Positions 53,101 to 64,000 of a DNA stretch of 64,000 nt are shown here, one piece after another (positions within the stretch are counted from its first letter, which is position 1; each line of letters starts with the position of its first letter). The stretch lies in assembly GCA_000827325.1 (NCBI GenBank), contig KN832882.1:413050-477049 (forward strand), read 5' to 3'. Position numbers and translations under genes: made by a program. The notes below the pieces were generated by a model. That model saw only the letters and a program-made list of their open reading frames with translations. It was not told the origin of the DNA and did not search any database. Source of the DNA: Oidiodendron maius Zn. Taxonomy: Eukaryota; Ascomycota; Leotiomycetes; Myxotrichaceae.

Positions 53101-55427
53101 ATGCAGGCAAAAGAGGAGGACCAGTCGACATTCCCCGAAACAAAAACCTACTCCCATCTTTGCTCGCTCTGTCAAGCCATTTTCGATAACGCAAATGAGA
53201 TTGCGGAAGAACACCGCCCGTCACCAGATCTGATCCCATTTCCTTTTGATAAGCCGACCTTCGCGCACCACCAAAGTGATTCTACTCTTAAGAAGTCGGC
53301 TGTGGAGAAATGCTATATTTGTGTTCGCCTCATTAATTGGTTCTCCAAAAATCCTGTGATGCAGCCTGATGATTTATCTTGCCCGGTGAACATCAGATAT
53401 TCGCTTACAACTGCGTTCTGTAAGGATCTAAAACAAATCAATGTTTGGTTTATAGAGGGAGACAAACTAAGTCCAGTCGCGCCCGACTTGCCTATTGGCC
53501 GATACGTCGCCCTACCTAGCAGAGGTGAGTAGATTGTGAACTGCTCTTGTGTCATCTATCTCATGCATCTACTCAGAGGCCAGACGTTATATCCATGACT
53601 GTGATATGCAAGAGCCGAGCCCAGGAACCAATGGGCTTTTTCTAGCTAAACAATGTTTGGCCTACTGTCGAAGAGTTCACAAGGCTTGCTCGGTGGAGAG
53701 AAGCTCCACATTGCCAACTCGCCTCGTGAAAGTTGAGAAAATCGACTCCAAAATATCTGCTCACTTGTGTGATGGTGCTTCCTTGGATTCAAAAACAGAA
53801 TACATAACCCTGAGTCATTGTGTGCGTAACTGAAGCAATTTATACCGCCAAAAGAGGCTCGCTAACTTCTTGCAGTGGGGTGGCATATCATTCATGACTC
53901 TAACGGTTGAGAACATGGAACAAATGCGGAAGTCGATACCAATAGAGAAACTTTCAAGAGTCTTTCAAGATGCTCTGAAAGTCACGGTTGAACTTGGTTT
54001 CAAATACATTTGGATCGACTCGCTCTGTATAATTCAGAATTCAGCCGCCGGTGCTGACTGGTTAGCAGAGAGTACTACGATGAATCGCGTCTATCGTGAC
54101 TGCGTTCTGAATATCTCGGCGACAGGCTTTAAAGATGGGCAGGAGGGCCTATTTGTTTCGACGCAGCCGAGAGAAGTTATCCCTCCGAACATTGACTTTA
54201 CAAGGCTTGCGCGGCAGGGCTGCCCAACCGATTATACGATTGTATATACGAACGAATGGGCAGACGATGTTTCACGAGGTCCCCTTGGTCAACGGGGTTG
54301 GGTATATCAAGAGCAGGTCTTGGTTCGTAGTGAGTTACATGATGAAATAAATCGACATGCTAATCATATATAGGCTCCGAGAGTCATCCACTTTGGGAGA
54401 AGACAAGTATTCTGGGAGTGTCAAGTGGCAGCAGCATCACAGGCGTTCCCTCATGGCTGGATTCCAACGCACGCTATCCAGAACTTAAAGCGTAAAATTT
54501 CAATACCGACAACTCTTCAAGCCAATTCTGCTCCGGTGAGTTTGGCGGACCTATAATCTGGCCTTGCTAATCAATCCATAGGAGAAGCTCTATCTGCAGT
54601 GGCAAACTGCTGTCCGAGACTACACACACAGAAACTTGACATATGACACTGACAAGTTACCTGCACTTTCCGGTCTGGCCGAAGTATTCAAGCATCATCT
54701 CAACGACGAGTACGTTGCAGGCTTATGGAAAAATAACCTGCTCTATGACCTTCTCTGGCATGGCTCTGGTAATTTCAAGGAGACAGTCTCCTACCTCGCA
54801 CCCACCTGGTCATGGGCTTGCATCGATGGGCCGATCACATTCCCGGGCATCGGTAAATCAGACACGAAGTGGAGGCCGATAGCATATGTTCGACACGTTA
54901 TGGTGAAACCATTAACCAGCACAGTCACAGGGCAACTTATCGGCGGCCATCTACGTCTCTCTGGATTTCTAATAAAGCCTGATATTCGCGAGTTCCCTAA
55001 CGAAATAGGACGATCTCTAAGGTCTCTGAGGTTTAACTTTCGGACAAAGTTCACCTCTGATGGCCCCAATGCTGATGAACAGAACATGGGCTTTTACCCC
55101 GCGGCAGAGGGTATTGGGATGGTAGATTTGCAGATGGACCCTTCAATTGACAACTTAAGAGAGGCAAAAGATCCTATTCTGATGCCATTGTTTTATAATG
55201 AGGCACATGATCGCGATGCGGGCGCAACTCAAGGGCTTGTTTTGCGTCGGAAGGATGCCAATTCTGGATGCTACACAAAGATTGGCACCTTCACACTATT
55301 TCCGCATGATCTTCACTGGAAATTATTGAGTTCATCTCAAGCGAGAGAACTGCAGTATTACGAGTCTTGTGTTGAGATACCTTGGGAAGGTCCTCGACAT
55401 TATATCTGTACCGTGAAGATTTTATAA
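53101..55427 (+). CDS. HET-domain (heterokaryon incompatibility) protein
   Basis: Five exons (53101-53524, 53577-53821, 53876-54322, 54374-54535, 54582-55427) give 707 residues. The N-terminal 220 residues carry a Cys-rich lead (LCSLCQAIFDNA, CYICVRL) common in long HET proteins. The HET domain runs from YITLSHCWGG (about 216) through KYIWIDSLCIIQNS, DWLAEST...VYRDCVLNISAT and RGWVYQEQVLAPRVIHFG. The C-terminal region has the usual YLAPTWSWACIDGPI and a beta-rich tail ending ICTVKIL. HET proteins trigger cell death when partners from different strains meet; this one has no NB-ARC or repeat region, so it is likely an executor partnered with something else, or works alone. All splice phases agree; no damage is seen. 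Confidence 0.9.
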
Positions 55428-55559
55428 TTAAAAATTGGGTTTCATACCTTTGTTTAGTATTGTGTAGAAGGTGTCATACTTAGAACCTGCACACTCCCCG
55501 TGTTGTGCTATTCTATCACTTCTAAATTAAGCAATTTTGGGTTGCTGTTTTTGACTATC

Positions 55560-56150
55560 GACCATCCTACAAACACCCAACGGAGATGGCAACGTTGTGC
55601 TCAGCCAAGATGGCCAAAGCTATACAATTGGGGCTGCTACTGCAGCTGCCATAAGTACATATATCTCGGATCAATTGACTGGGTCAGCGAATGGAGGAAC
55701 TGGCGAGCAGTCTTTACATCCGATAGCATGCAAGCCATGTATACTACCATGACCTCGAACACGTCCAATATTTCCCTTCTCTTGGAAAATGTAGCCACCA
55801 GCATGTCAAGCAGTATGCGACTCGATCCAAATTCTAGTGGCCATACGTTCATGAATGGAACTTCATTGAAGAAGGAAGCATACATATTGGTTAGGCGGCA
55901 TTGGTTAAGCCTTCCAACATCGGTCTTGGTGCTTCAAATATTCTCATTAACTTATATTATCTGGCGAACACATAGTGAGTGAATACAGCCCTTCAAGTCA
56001 AGCAGCCTAGCAGTTACATTTGCTGGATTAACTGAGCAAAAGAGACGAGACGTATCAGGACGTGTAGGGACAATTCAAGAGATGGAGATGACAGCGAAGC
56101 AGCTGCATGTGTCTTTGCAAGAGGAGGATGGGGAGTATCGCCTTAGATAA
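55560..56150 (+). pseudogene. C-terminal remnant of a fungal membrane protein (DUF3176-like)
   Basis: The reading TPNGDGNVVLSQDGQSYTIG ... ISTYISDQLTG runs in one frame to about 55710, then coding sense shifts to FTSDSMQAMYTTMTSNTSN, followed by a membrane segment (WLSLPTSVLVLQIFSLTYII). An in-frame TGA at 55981-55983 is followed, still in frame, by QPFKSSSLAVTFAGL and a tail to 56150. Fungal multi-pass proteins of this type end with just such a LP-rich helix and WKSSSLA-like motif. The N-terminal part is missing. One frameshift plus one stop mark it as a dead fragment; the TGA could come from CGA by C-to-T change. Confidence 0.6.
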
Positions 56151-56895
56151 AGCACGGGCAGTTTGGAGTAACTTATGGAGACTTGTGATCAAAGGCTATT
56201 CACTTACTCTTAGACTGGCTCGTAGTTGTGTGTAAGTGGTAAATGTGGCATGCCTCACAATGTCAAAATTCGAGCATCCAGGGAAAATTTGCCGCAAATG
56301 AAGCTAATAAGTATCATGGTGAGAGCCTTGTTTACCAAGTAATGCTGTAAAAATTTACCATACTGGGTTCCGGTAACTACATTAGGTCTTTTATCATATT
56401 TCACATGTACGTCACAGAGAAAGTCTCGGAGAAATGCGTTTATTGTGCCGCCCCAGCTTCGCGGCAAGTTTGATACAGTATTCATCAATTATTTTCGGAA
56501 TATGGGCTTCATTGCCCTATTTCCTTCTAACCGCCATGGTTTAGGAGAAGTGCAACCCGAAAGCTTCAATTATCTCTATATTCAAGGCACATAATCATGG
56601 CCAAAGCAAACACCCGCATTAACAAGAGTTCATAACCCGTGCCCGTGAGTCTTCGACCAAGGGTGAAGATTTGTCAGTACAGTGCCGAGTCGACACTGTT
56701 CATGCTACTGCTGAAAAGAGCAACAACAGAGCTCCAGGTTGGGATCAAAAGGAGCTACGGAATGGTGAATATCAGCGGGGCAATCCATACTACAGAGATT
56801 GTCGGCCTCGCCGCACTACTTGCCATCTTCGCTGATAATTTTTCGCCGCCAGAGCACATTGGTAGTGACATACAAGGTTATAGGCAGGTAGCGAA
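56151..56895. other. Convergent intergenic region
   Basis: 3' flanks of the membrane-protein remnant (+) and the MFS gene (-). No gene was recognised. Confidence 0.5.
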
Positions 56896-58904
56896 TCACG
56901 CGGGTGTATCGGGTGAGGATTCTTCTTCCTCAACGCCTGTTTCCAGAGAAGGCTCAGGTTGGATCTCATCGGCCGCTGGCCTCTTATCGTCAAGTACAGG
57001 CGCAAACGGACTCTTTTGCCGCAGTCTTTTCCCAAAGAACCAGAAATATATGGGGATAGGAATGAGAATGACCGCAAAACAGCCAAGGAGCGTGCCGGCC
57101 CATTGGATACCCAAGTTATCGAACAATTGACGTGAAAAAAGTGGAAAACTGGCCGCAAATATGGAGCGGACGAAAGTATTCGCTGCAATAGCAGATGCCG
57201 CACTATAATTTTGTCAGCGAGAAGAATTCAGAGAACTATTAACTTCAAAGATGAAAGGCTAAGCGGGTAGTGCGCAAAGACAAATAGTATGCCAATGGGA
57301 GGGACATACAATATAAGATATGTGTCAATCAGATAATTGAAGAGCTGGATGAAGATGATCAAAAGGCCAAAACCGGTAAATAGCCCGCTTAAAGTTGGGA
57401 CAATCCATGGGATGTTGTCCGTGAATCCGGTCCATCCAAACCAGAACAACCCACCAGCGAAAAGGACACCCCCAATGATTACAGGCGGAAGACGCCACTC
57501 GGGAACGGGTATCCCATTGTTCGCTTCCAGTTTTCTGTTATATGACGGGTTGGAAAAAACGACAACGGCACCGGCCACGCATAAGCCGATGACCATACCA
57601 AAAAATGGCAAACCACCGACGCCCGGAGACATGTGGTATACACCTTGAAAAACGATCGGATATGCCGTTAGGAAACAATAGAGCAATCCGTAAATAAAGC
57701 TCAAGTATAGAGTTACCGCCAATATTAATGGCTCTGAGATCAACAATCTGAGAGGGCGGGAAAAGTTGCTAACTATAAGCTCTCGAAGGTCAAGTTCGAT
57801 TTCTTCCTGCTTCGCGTGAATACCCCAATTCCTCGTTCGGCGGCGTAGCTTCTCAGCCTTATGAATAAGGACCACAGGAGGATAGGACTCCTGTAAGAAG
57901 AAAACATTTAGAGTCAGAGCGGTAAAGCCCATTATCGCCGGAATATACGCCGTCCAACGCCAGCCAAGATAGGACGTATTGATAAAGCCACCGATAAAAG
58001 GTGCTATAAGTGGGCCTAAAAACACCGTGCTTGCAAACACTGCTACAGCAACACCTCGCATGTGGTTATCAAATATATCAGCAAAAACAGCAGCCACGAC
58101 TGCTAGTGGACAACTCCCAAAAACGCCCGTAAAGAAGCGTGAGATAAAGACGGTTTGTAGGTCCTTGGCGGTAGCTACGGCAATGTTGAAGATACTGAAT
58201 CCAAACATGCCAACGATGATCGGAACACGGCGACCTTTAAGCTCAGAAAATGGGGCCCAGATCAAGGGTCCGAAGGCGTAGCCGAGTATGTAAAGGGAAC
58301 TAGAAAGTACAGCAACTTCGAAACTCACGCCAAAGATTTCAGAAACGCGATTGGTAGAGGTTGAGAAGATGGAGGAATCGAAGGTCGAGCAGAGGCTGGT
58401 GAATGCTAGAACGGCACCAATCCCCATTCTAAGGTATTTAGAAACAATATATGACAGAGGGAGGCTGTTGTACGTAACTTACTTGCGACTTAAAGGCCAG
58501 TTTTGTGGATGCAGGAGATCATCCGGTCCATCGAATTCTACAACATACTGGTCTCGGGCTGGTAAGGGTGGTGGATAGGGTTTCCCGGCGCCGAATGCTG
58601 GCCAGGGCTCTCTCGAGGCTCTGCTTCGTGACTGCATAGTTCCGCCAACCGTCTGCGTATATTGAAGCCTCTGGGTTTCGATCCTGCTCAGAGCCCGTGG
58701 TGATGTTAGACGGCGTTCCAGATCACGGTCTGCTCTCGTTGTTGCCGGCGTATCCAATTCCGCCGTCGGTATGGCGGAGACCCCCGCTGTCGTCGACCTG
58801 ACCACCGATGTCCAGTTAGTCTCTCCAAACTCCTGGCTACGGCGAGACAGCGGAGATGCCGCATCGACTTCCGCCATCTCAAGTTCGCGGTCGACATGAT
58901 CCAT
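56896..58904 (-). CDS. MFS drug:H+ exporter (DHA1 type) with long N-terminal tail
   Basis: Three exons (58904-58483, 58428-57310, 57202-56896) give 615 residues. A hydrophilic cytosolic tail of about 140 residues (from [10 protein letters not shown]) precedes PQNWPLSRK, the usual entry to helix 1. Twelve helices follow with the MFS A-motif-like [16 protein letters not shown] between helices 2 and 3, [15 protein letters not shown] (helix 4), and the antiporter C-motif region [12 protein letters not shown]. The third exon adds helix 12 ([20 protein letters not shown]) and an acidic tail. It most resembles plasma-membrane multidrug or polyamine exporters of fungi. Substrate unknown; no biosynthetic cluster adjoins it. 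Frame closure supports all introns; the last donor (GTATGT at 57309) is chosen by phase. Confidence 0.9.
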
Positions 58905-60848
58905 AGTTGCAAAATGACCGAACGTCCAGATCAACAAAGAGAGCAGACGGAGCAGTCTAGAATTTATAGAGTTTGCATAGAGAATCTGGCTGCCGATGTA
59001 TCCGACTTCGTATGGCCGATGCTGACTACTGACATAAAAATATAATGATGTCATGGATAAAATAAACTGGATCCAATTATACCCGCGTCAGTTTTTACTT
59101 GTGCCCGAATCAATTTTCACTCGGGCCGGTGTTTTTTTTTTCGCCCCCGCAACCGTGAGATGATTAATCACAGCACATTGCACTAGGCAATGGAGGCGGC
59201 AATGAAAATATCGAGTGCTTCGTCGGCAGTCTCGGTATTTAAGGCATAGACTTAAATAACGTCGCATTTCCAGCTACACGAAGTCTGCTTCAGGTGTGTT
59301 CGGAGGCCCTTAGTTGGCAGCCGGAGGTATCTGGAACTCTATTTACTCCTTGATAAACGAGAGTTTGAAGACTGTTCGAGTTGGATTCCTGATTGGAGCA
59401 TCCCTAGCATGTCGTCTTAAGCTTCTACCAACAGCTAAGATTGGCGTCATTTGGTACCTGTGAGATTTCCGAATATTTCGACGTTTTCAACGCTCCTACG
59501 AGTCTTAGCCGTCTTGGCGTTTCCCAATCGTTTCCCGGATCACATTTTTATCGTCAGCTCTTTCGAACCCCGTTCTCGATGCTCATAGCGACTCATCCTC
59601 CAGCAATAAAACAGTGCGACGGGGATTCATAACGCTCATATATATTTCCGACGTTGGTTTATTTATCCCTTCCCCCCACTGGGTGCATTTCCCTTTCAAT
59701 GAACAGATATAAGTTACTGTCGCGTAAATTTGATGTTTCAATTCGCGGATCAGATATTGAGTAAGTCACGAGTCAGCAGAGTTTGAGGCCATAGGGGGTA
59801 AGTATACATAACCCTGAAAGAGTTAAGGCACGTGCTTCTGGACCAAATTACATCGCAGGCTCTACCTGTCATTTGAACGACTCCCAAAAACGAGTTACCT
59901 GAGCGCGGGCCCGCGCTCCAGCAGAAGTCAGTAATATCACGTGACGTACTTGAACAATTCTGATTGCTGTCTCCCCACCCTAAGAATTGTATATTCTCTA
60001 GTTCCGTAGCTAATACATCCTAATTGGGAAAGGAAACTAAATTCAGATTCCTGAGCAACGATAGGTTGCACGGGTCACAACAGTCCTTTTATCTGTTAGA
60101 CACAGGATGAGCAACGGATAGAGAATATAAGCTCTCGGCCTTTTCGATTAGATAATTCGAGAGAATTTAAGAGGCCACATTAAGAGTGCTTACATCCCCT
60201 CTTGTAACCTTTCAAAATCGTGAAAAATGCAAGAGGGAAAGCATTGCGGGCATGGAGCTATCTCAATACAAAGTCCTGACAGAGGAAAAGGCTATGTGCC
60301 GGGGACTGTTAGACGCTGTGAAAACCAACGGATAAATCATGTGCTCATTTGGAGTAGATATAATGCATGGTTTACTCAACTACCGCTGGGTAAGCCGGCT
60401 GTTTGTCACTGTCACCAAGCAATTGGCGCGATATTTATTCACTCATGTTGCTTACCATGCTAAGCCTCGTATGTTGCACTACAGACAGCTATGCCGCAGC
60501 TGATATGTGGGAACGTGAGTACATCGCAAATCTGGCGTAAGGACCTTGTGCGCACGGGAAGGTCCGAGCGAGAGTCATGATTGGAGAAATTACCACGAAA
60601 GGGGCTGTGCAATAGAAACCGGGTCCATTCGACAACATACCTACGTTCATGAAACTCCATTGGCTAGCCGCCTTGAAATCACGGCGCTTATAGTTTTCAT
60701 GGTAATAGGGCGAGAAGAAATATCTTAATGTTAGATCTTACAGCCCATACTCGCCGGAGCAAGAATATAGCACAAAGCCGGCTCAATTATAAACTCCTTT
60801 GCATTCTCACCATCACATTTCAGCACAAAAACCCCCGGCGTCCTCAAA
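58905..60848. other. Gene-poor divergent region
   Basis: MFS promoter side followed by about 1.5 kb without a supported gene. A T-run (9 T) lies near 59132 and a TCACGTGA at 59937-59944. A GCGCGGGCCCGCGC palindrome occurs at about 59904-59917. Confidence 0.5.
60788..60793 (+). promoter_or_regulatory. TATA box of the small hypothetical gene
   Basis: TATAAA lies 56 bp before the ATG at 60849, followed by a CA-rich leader (TCTCACCATCACATTTCAGC), a typical fungal core promoter layout. Confidence 0.5.
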
Positions 60849-61076
60849 ATGTGTCTCCAGAGCATAGGGGTCATATATTACACACTTAAGGCGAAGAAGA
60901 ACAAAGATGATGAGGGCAATGAGGCAGGCCAGTCAACAACTCCAGTCGGGCCATTGAAGTATACATCCCCAGATGGTATGTCGGCGGCGCCTGCAAAGTT
61001 ACCCAATAGTACAGTGGTGCAACAGCATGGAATGGACTCTGGAGAACAATTGCCGATGCGCGTGCTGAAGGCGTGA
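60849..61076 (+). CDS. Small hypothetical protein (75 aa)
   Basis: MCLQSIGVIYYTLKAKKNKD opens a 75-residue protein: a short hydrophobic N-terminus, a lysine-rich patch, then a Gly/Ser/Pro-rich and presumably disordered remainder ending LPMRVLKA. There is no signal-peptide cleavage pattern and no known domain. The well-placed TATA box and leader argue for a real gene. The N-terminal Met-Cys could be a lipidation or membrane-anchor signal, but that is speculation. It stands alone between the MFS gene and a gene-poor stretch. Confidence 0.45.
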   Translation: MCLQSIGVIYYTLKAKKNKDDEGNEAGQSTTPVGPLKYTSPDGMSAAPAKLPNSTVVQQHGMDSGEQLPMRVLKA

Positions 61077-62139
61077 TGGCGTGAGCGAGTGATGCAGTGC
61101 CAGCCTTCGGCACTCAAATTGCGGCAATGTAAGGGGAAGAGGCGGAACAATATCAGGACCAGTGACTTCAAGAGGCTTGAGCGAAACTTTTGTGTTTTTG
61201 GAGGATGGGGATTGGCCTGGCAGCTATTGGATGTTTGCCTTCATTATTACTATGGGAGAAGACTCACACCATTTCTTGGCACCATTATCGAGGATTGACA
61301 TTCCTGGGATTGAATGTTTGCATGGCTCCAGCAAGTAATATTACACTGTCTTCAAATATAACCCCATCCTCGCTGTAGTCGAGTCTGTCAGTCTCTTTTC
61401 ATGTAACCCCCTCATGCGCATTTTACGAAATAATGAATTGTCCGCAGTAATGTCATGCGAGGAAATATAGCTTACTCGACCCGCAGCTTCTTTCCAGCAG
61501 AGATAGCATCCTATCAACCAAATGGTATCCAATTCAAGAAACAGTAGCAGCACAAAATCTGCCTCTTAAGCCTCGGTCGTGGACGACTTTTCAAAAAGTC
61601 AGCCGCGAATATCTCTGGTTTTTGAACCCTAAGCTTGTTTTATTACTCATTTACTTCCACTCGGTCCTTATTCTCCATGTTCAATATGCCTAATAGGCTG
61701 TTGGAGTGATATTGGCGGTGTGGCTAGGGTGGGGGAGGGGAGCGCTGGGTGGAAGTAGCAAGTTGGCGGCTTCAGAGATGAACTAGCATTTTTGGAATGT
61801 GATACTAGAAGTTGTCGAAACTACGAACAACTCAGCTTTGGAAATTGCTAGCTCGAAAGTATAGCTCAGCCATTTAGTTTAAATGTCCATTCTCAGCTAA
61901 GGAATAGGTAGTATAGAAAATAATGAAAATTTTAATTAGGCATAATAGATTAAAACGGGACAAATTCCAGTATATAATAAAACTCAACGAATCCGTTTCC
62001 TGGCCCATCGCATCTTTCCTAACGAGTGTGTGTCCTAGTCCATCGTATCTTCCTTAACGAGTGTTTCCCAGTCCATTCCATCTTGTAACGAGCGTTTTCA
62101 ATTCATATTTAATTCAGATCGATCCATCCAGGATGTTAT
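61077..62139. other. Intergenic region
   Basis: No gene recognised. Near 62000-62095 a phrase of the type CCTAACGAGTGTGT / TCCTTAACGAGTGT / TTGTAACGAGCGTTTT recurs three times with CCATC-rich spacers, a short imperfect tandem repeat in the 3' flank of the next gene. Confidence 0.5.
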
Positions 62140-62854
62140 CTAGCAGTACTGCTTGTTGTTTTGATCTTGAGTCGTAAACCCAGAGACTCCATAAGGATCA
62201 GCCTTCTGCCCATTAGCGTCCAAGAAGGTGAGAGGCGCTCCGCCACCAGCCTGAGGGTTATTGGCTGGTTGAAGCAAGCTGAAACCACTACTCTTATCAA
62301 GGTTGTAGTCCAAGGTGACGTTGGTAGGAAGATTGGGACTAGAGTACAGTGTGCAAGATCTCTTTCCGTTATCCTTGCTGGGCACGAAGGTATGCTTGTA
62401 GACCCAGTTAGTGCAAGAGAGAGGACGTTCGAGGCAGGCAGCGATGCAGTCGCAGGCGGAATGAATGCCGTCTTTTGCATAAAGGTCAACTTCGGTGACG
62501 ACGCCAGTCATATCAATGCCCTGGAAGTCTGAGAGGAGTTAGATCAATAGTTGAGACTTAATTAGACATTCTTAGTATTACTTACAACGTACGCATCCAC
62601 TCTTGCCATTAGGGACATTTAAGTGCGGGAACTTCCTGACGGTGATGTCGTTCTGGCAGATAGCACCGTCACTATAATTTCTTAGCGGGGAAAAAATAAA
62701 CTTTAGGTTTAGTCTCAACTTACTATCGGCGAGAGCTGTCTTCGAAGATGTTATATTTATGGTCTAAATCATCGTTGTCGCGTTCGACACTCAGAGGGCT
62801 GGCGAAAGCCGATGAAAGGAAAACGACGAAAAGAGAGGTAGCTGTGACACGCAT
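62140..62854 (-). CDS. Secreted PAN/Apple-like cysteine-containing protein
   Basis: Three exons (62854-62724, 62671-62586, 62528-62140) give 201 residues. MRVTATSLFVVFLSSAFA is a signal peptide. After an acidic stretch (VERDNDDLDHKYNIFED) comes YDGAICQNDITVRKFPHL, then a domain with CDCIAACLERPLSCTNWVYK and KRSCTLYSSPNLPTNVTLDY, the spacing and wording of PAN/Apple-like folds in fungal secreted proteins. It ends QDQNNKQYC. One N-glycosylation site (NVT) is visible. Its promoter has a TATATAG about 65 bp before the ATG. Likely extracellular; binding partner unknown. Splice phases all agree. Confidence 0.75.
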
Positions 62855-64000
62855 TTTGAATGAATTTGCCGAAATATTCGTTGTAAAGTTTGTTGGCTAG
62901 AGTTGGAAGTTTGAAATGGGATATATAGAAATGTTGGACTGGTCTTGATGGTATATAAAGGTAGTGAGAGCTAGTGTTTGTTTGGAGTTTCTTTCATCTG
63001 AGGGCATCAATCCCTTTATATCATGGCCCTTCAAACCATGAGAGTTATTTTCATATCTCGACTCTCCTACCAACTCGTATTATCCCGCTCGACCTATCAG
63101 TTAGACTTACCAACATCATGGCTCATCAGTTTGGGCGTCGAGTGCTGTAATGACGAGTCCAATCAGATCAACCCGAGATGAATGCGTTTTGCTCTCTTAC
63201 CTAAGTCGGATATAAGCTGACATGAGAGGCTCGCGTGGATATGAGCGGCACTTTTTTAAGGCTGATCTAATATTAGGCGCGTCATGTGCCTATGGTACTT
63301 AATGGAATTGGGCGATGCTATGCGCTATGAAGTAGTTGGGAAAATAATGAACTGTGAAGGAACTAGAGTCTCAAATGAATGCAGCCGTGCTTTGTATCAT
63401 TAAGTATGACAGGAAATGTATCAATAGAGTAGACCACTTGCTGCGCTATGAAATACAATTCGAGACAAAGCCAAATCGCATTTCTGCACTCGATCGTGTC
63501 GCTGAAATCCGGGGTACCATTACCTCCTCTGGGACTTTGTATCGATTAGACCTATCAAACATCCCGATCTCTACGTCTTCGATGTAGGAGGAGCTGTAAC
63601 TCAGTGCATCGTAAGGTGCTCGGACCATATAATTAGGAGGCTAATGTCTACTGTCGGCCAAGTAAATTTGCACAAACTCTATCGCATCAGTCTGACCTGT
63701 GGAATATCTTACACGAGGTTCTACAAAGACCGATAGAATATCAAGAGGCATGTTTATGCATCGCGCCTAGCCCTACAATCCCTAAAGATGGCTTAAAACT
63801 AGACGCGTGTGGAATCACCTAATATCTATGTTTGGACTAGCAATTAAATCTCGAACTTTGTGGACCATCTTACCCTGCAATATCCCTGGCATGCTGTATT
63901 AGAAGCATCAAGACGAATTTCTCCATGCTGCAGGGCTGGCACAGGCGCGAGCCAGCCCCAGGCAGAAGCCAGGACGGTAGCTATTAACTATAGGCTCGGC
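62855..64000. other. Gene-free right edge
   Basis: Promoter of the PAN-like gene followed by about 1 kb with only short featureless frames on both strands. No RNA gene or repeat was recognised. Confidence 0.5.

Noticed and set aside
60132-60155. Stretch resembling the 5' end of U2 snRNA (CTCTCGGCCTTTT...TAGAT)
   Set aside because: The match breaks after about 13 bases and the branch-site-pairing GTAGTA and all later helices are missing, so it is not a U2 gene.

Overview
The window is genomic DNA of a filamentous ascomycete (Pezizomycotina). Evidence: short 45-180 bp GT-AG introns, CFEM/rhodopsin-type receptors, HET-domain genes, Zn(II)2Cys6 transcription factors, GH47 mannosidase and small secreted cysteine-rich proteins. 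The species cannot be named from the sequence. I rebuilt splice forms by hand; every multi-exon model given as intact closes to a whole number of codons with family-consistent junctions.

Layout. 1-8.5 kb: 3' end of a secreted lipase-like hydrolase, a CFEM/PTH11-type receptor (-), a WRNIP1/Mgs1-type AAA ATPase (+) and a beta-lactamase-fold hydrolase (-). 8.7-13.4 kb: a HET/NB-ARC/TPR NOD-like-receptor gene with 12 exact 126-bp TPR units, lying between inverted transposon-type ends that each abut a TA. 13.7-22.8 kb: an HxxxD acyltransferase (+), a 16-exon GMP synthase (-) and an intronless transketolase-like enzyme (+). 25-29 kb: a short DNA-binding-only Zn2Cys6 gene (-) facing a full Zn2Cys6 regulator (+). 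29.9-34.8 kb: a small secreted protein, an AT-rich decayed stretch and a secreted GH47 mannosidase. 35.9-40.6 kb: broken genes (HET fragment, retropepsin-like fragment, frameshifted Zn2Cys6 factor). 41.8-50.2 kb: an intact Zn2Cys6 factor, a trans-enoyl-reductase-like MDR enzyme, a second TIR-bounded segment carrying a 12-cysteine secreted protein, and a fungal natural-product-type methyltransferase. 50.8-56.2 kb: truncated GNAT, AT-rich island, small hypothetical gene, HET-domain gene and a broken membrane-protein gene. 56.9-62.9 kb: MFS exporter (-), small hypothetical protein (+), secreted PAN-like protein (-). The last 1.1 kb shows no gene.

Housekeeping functions (GMP synthase, the replication-stress ATPase) sit among accessory ones (allorecognition, secreted proteins, exporter, orphan secondary-metabolism enzymes, regulators) and gene debris. 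I see no single operon-like pathway. The strongest lead is a TIR family (core TACAGTAGAAGGCGAATT) whose four copies form two convergent pairs, one enclosing the NLR gene and the other the cysteine-rich secreted protein, with no transposase visible: a possible cargo-bearing non-autonomous DNA transposon.
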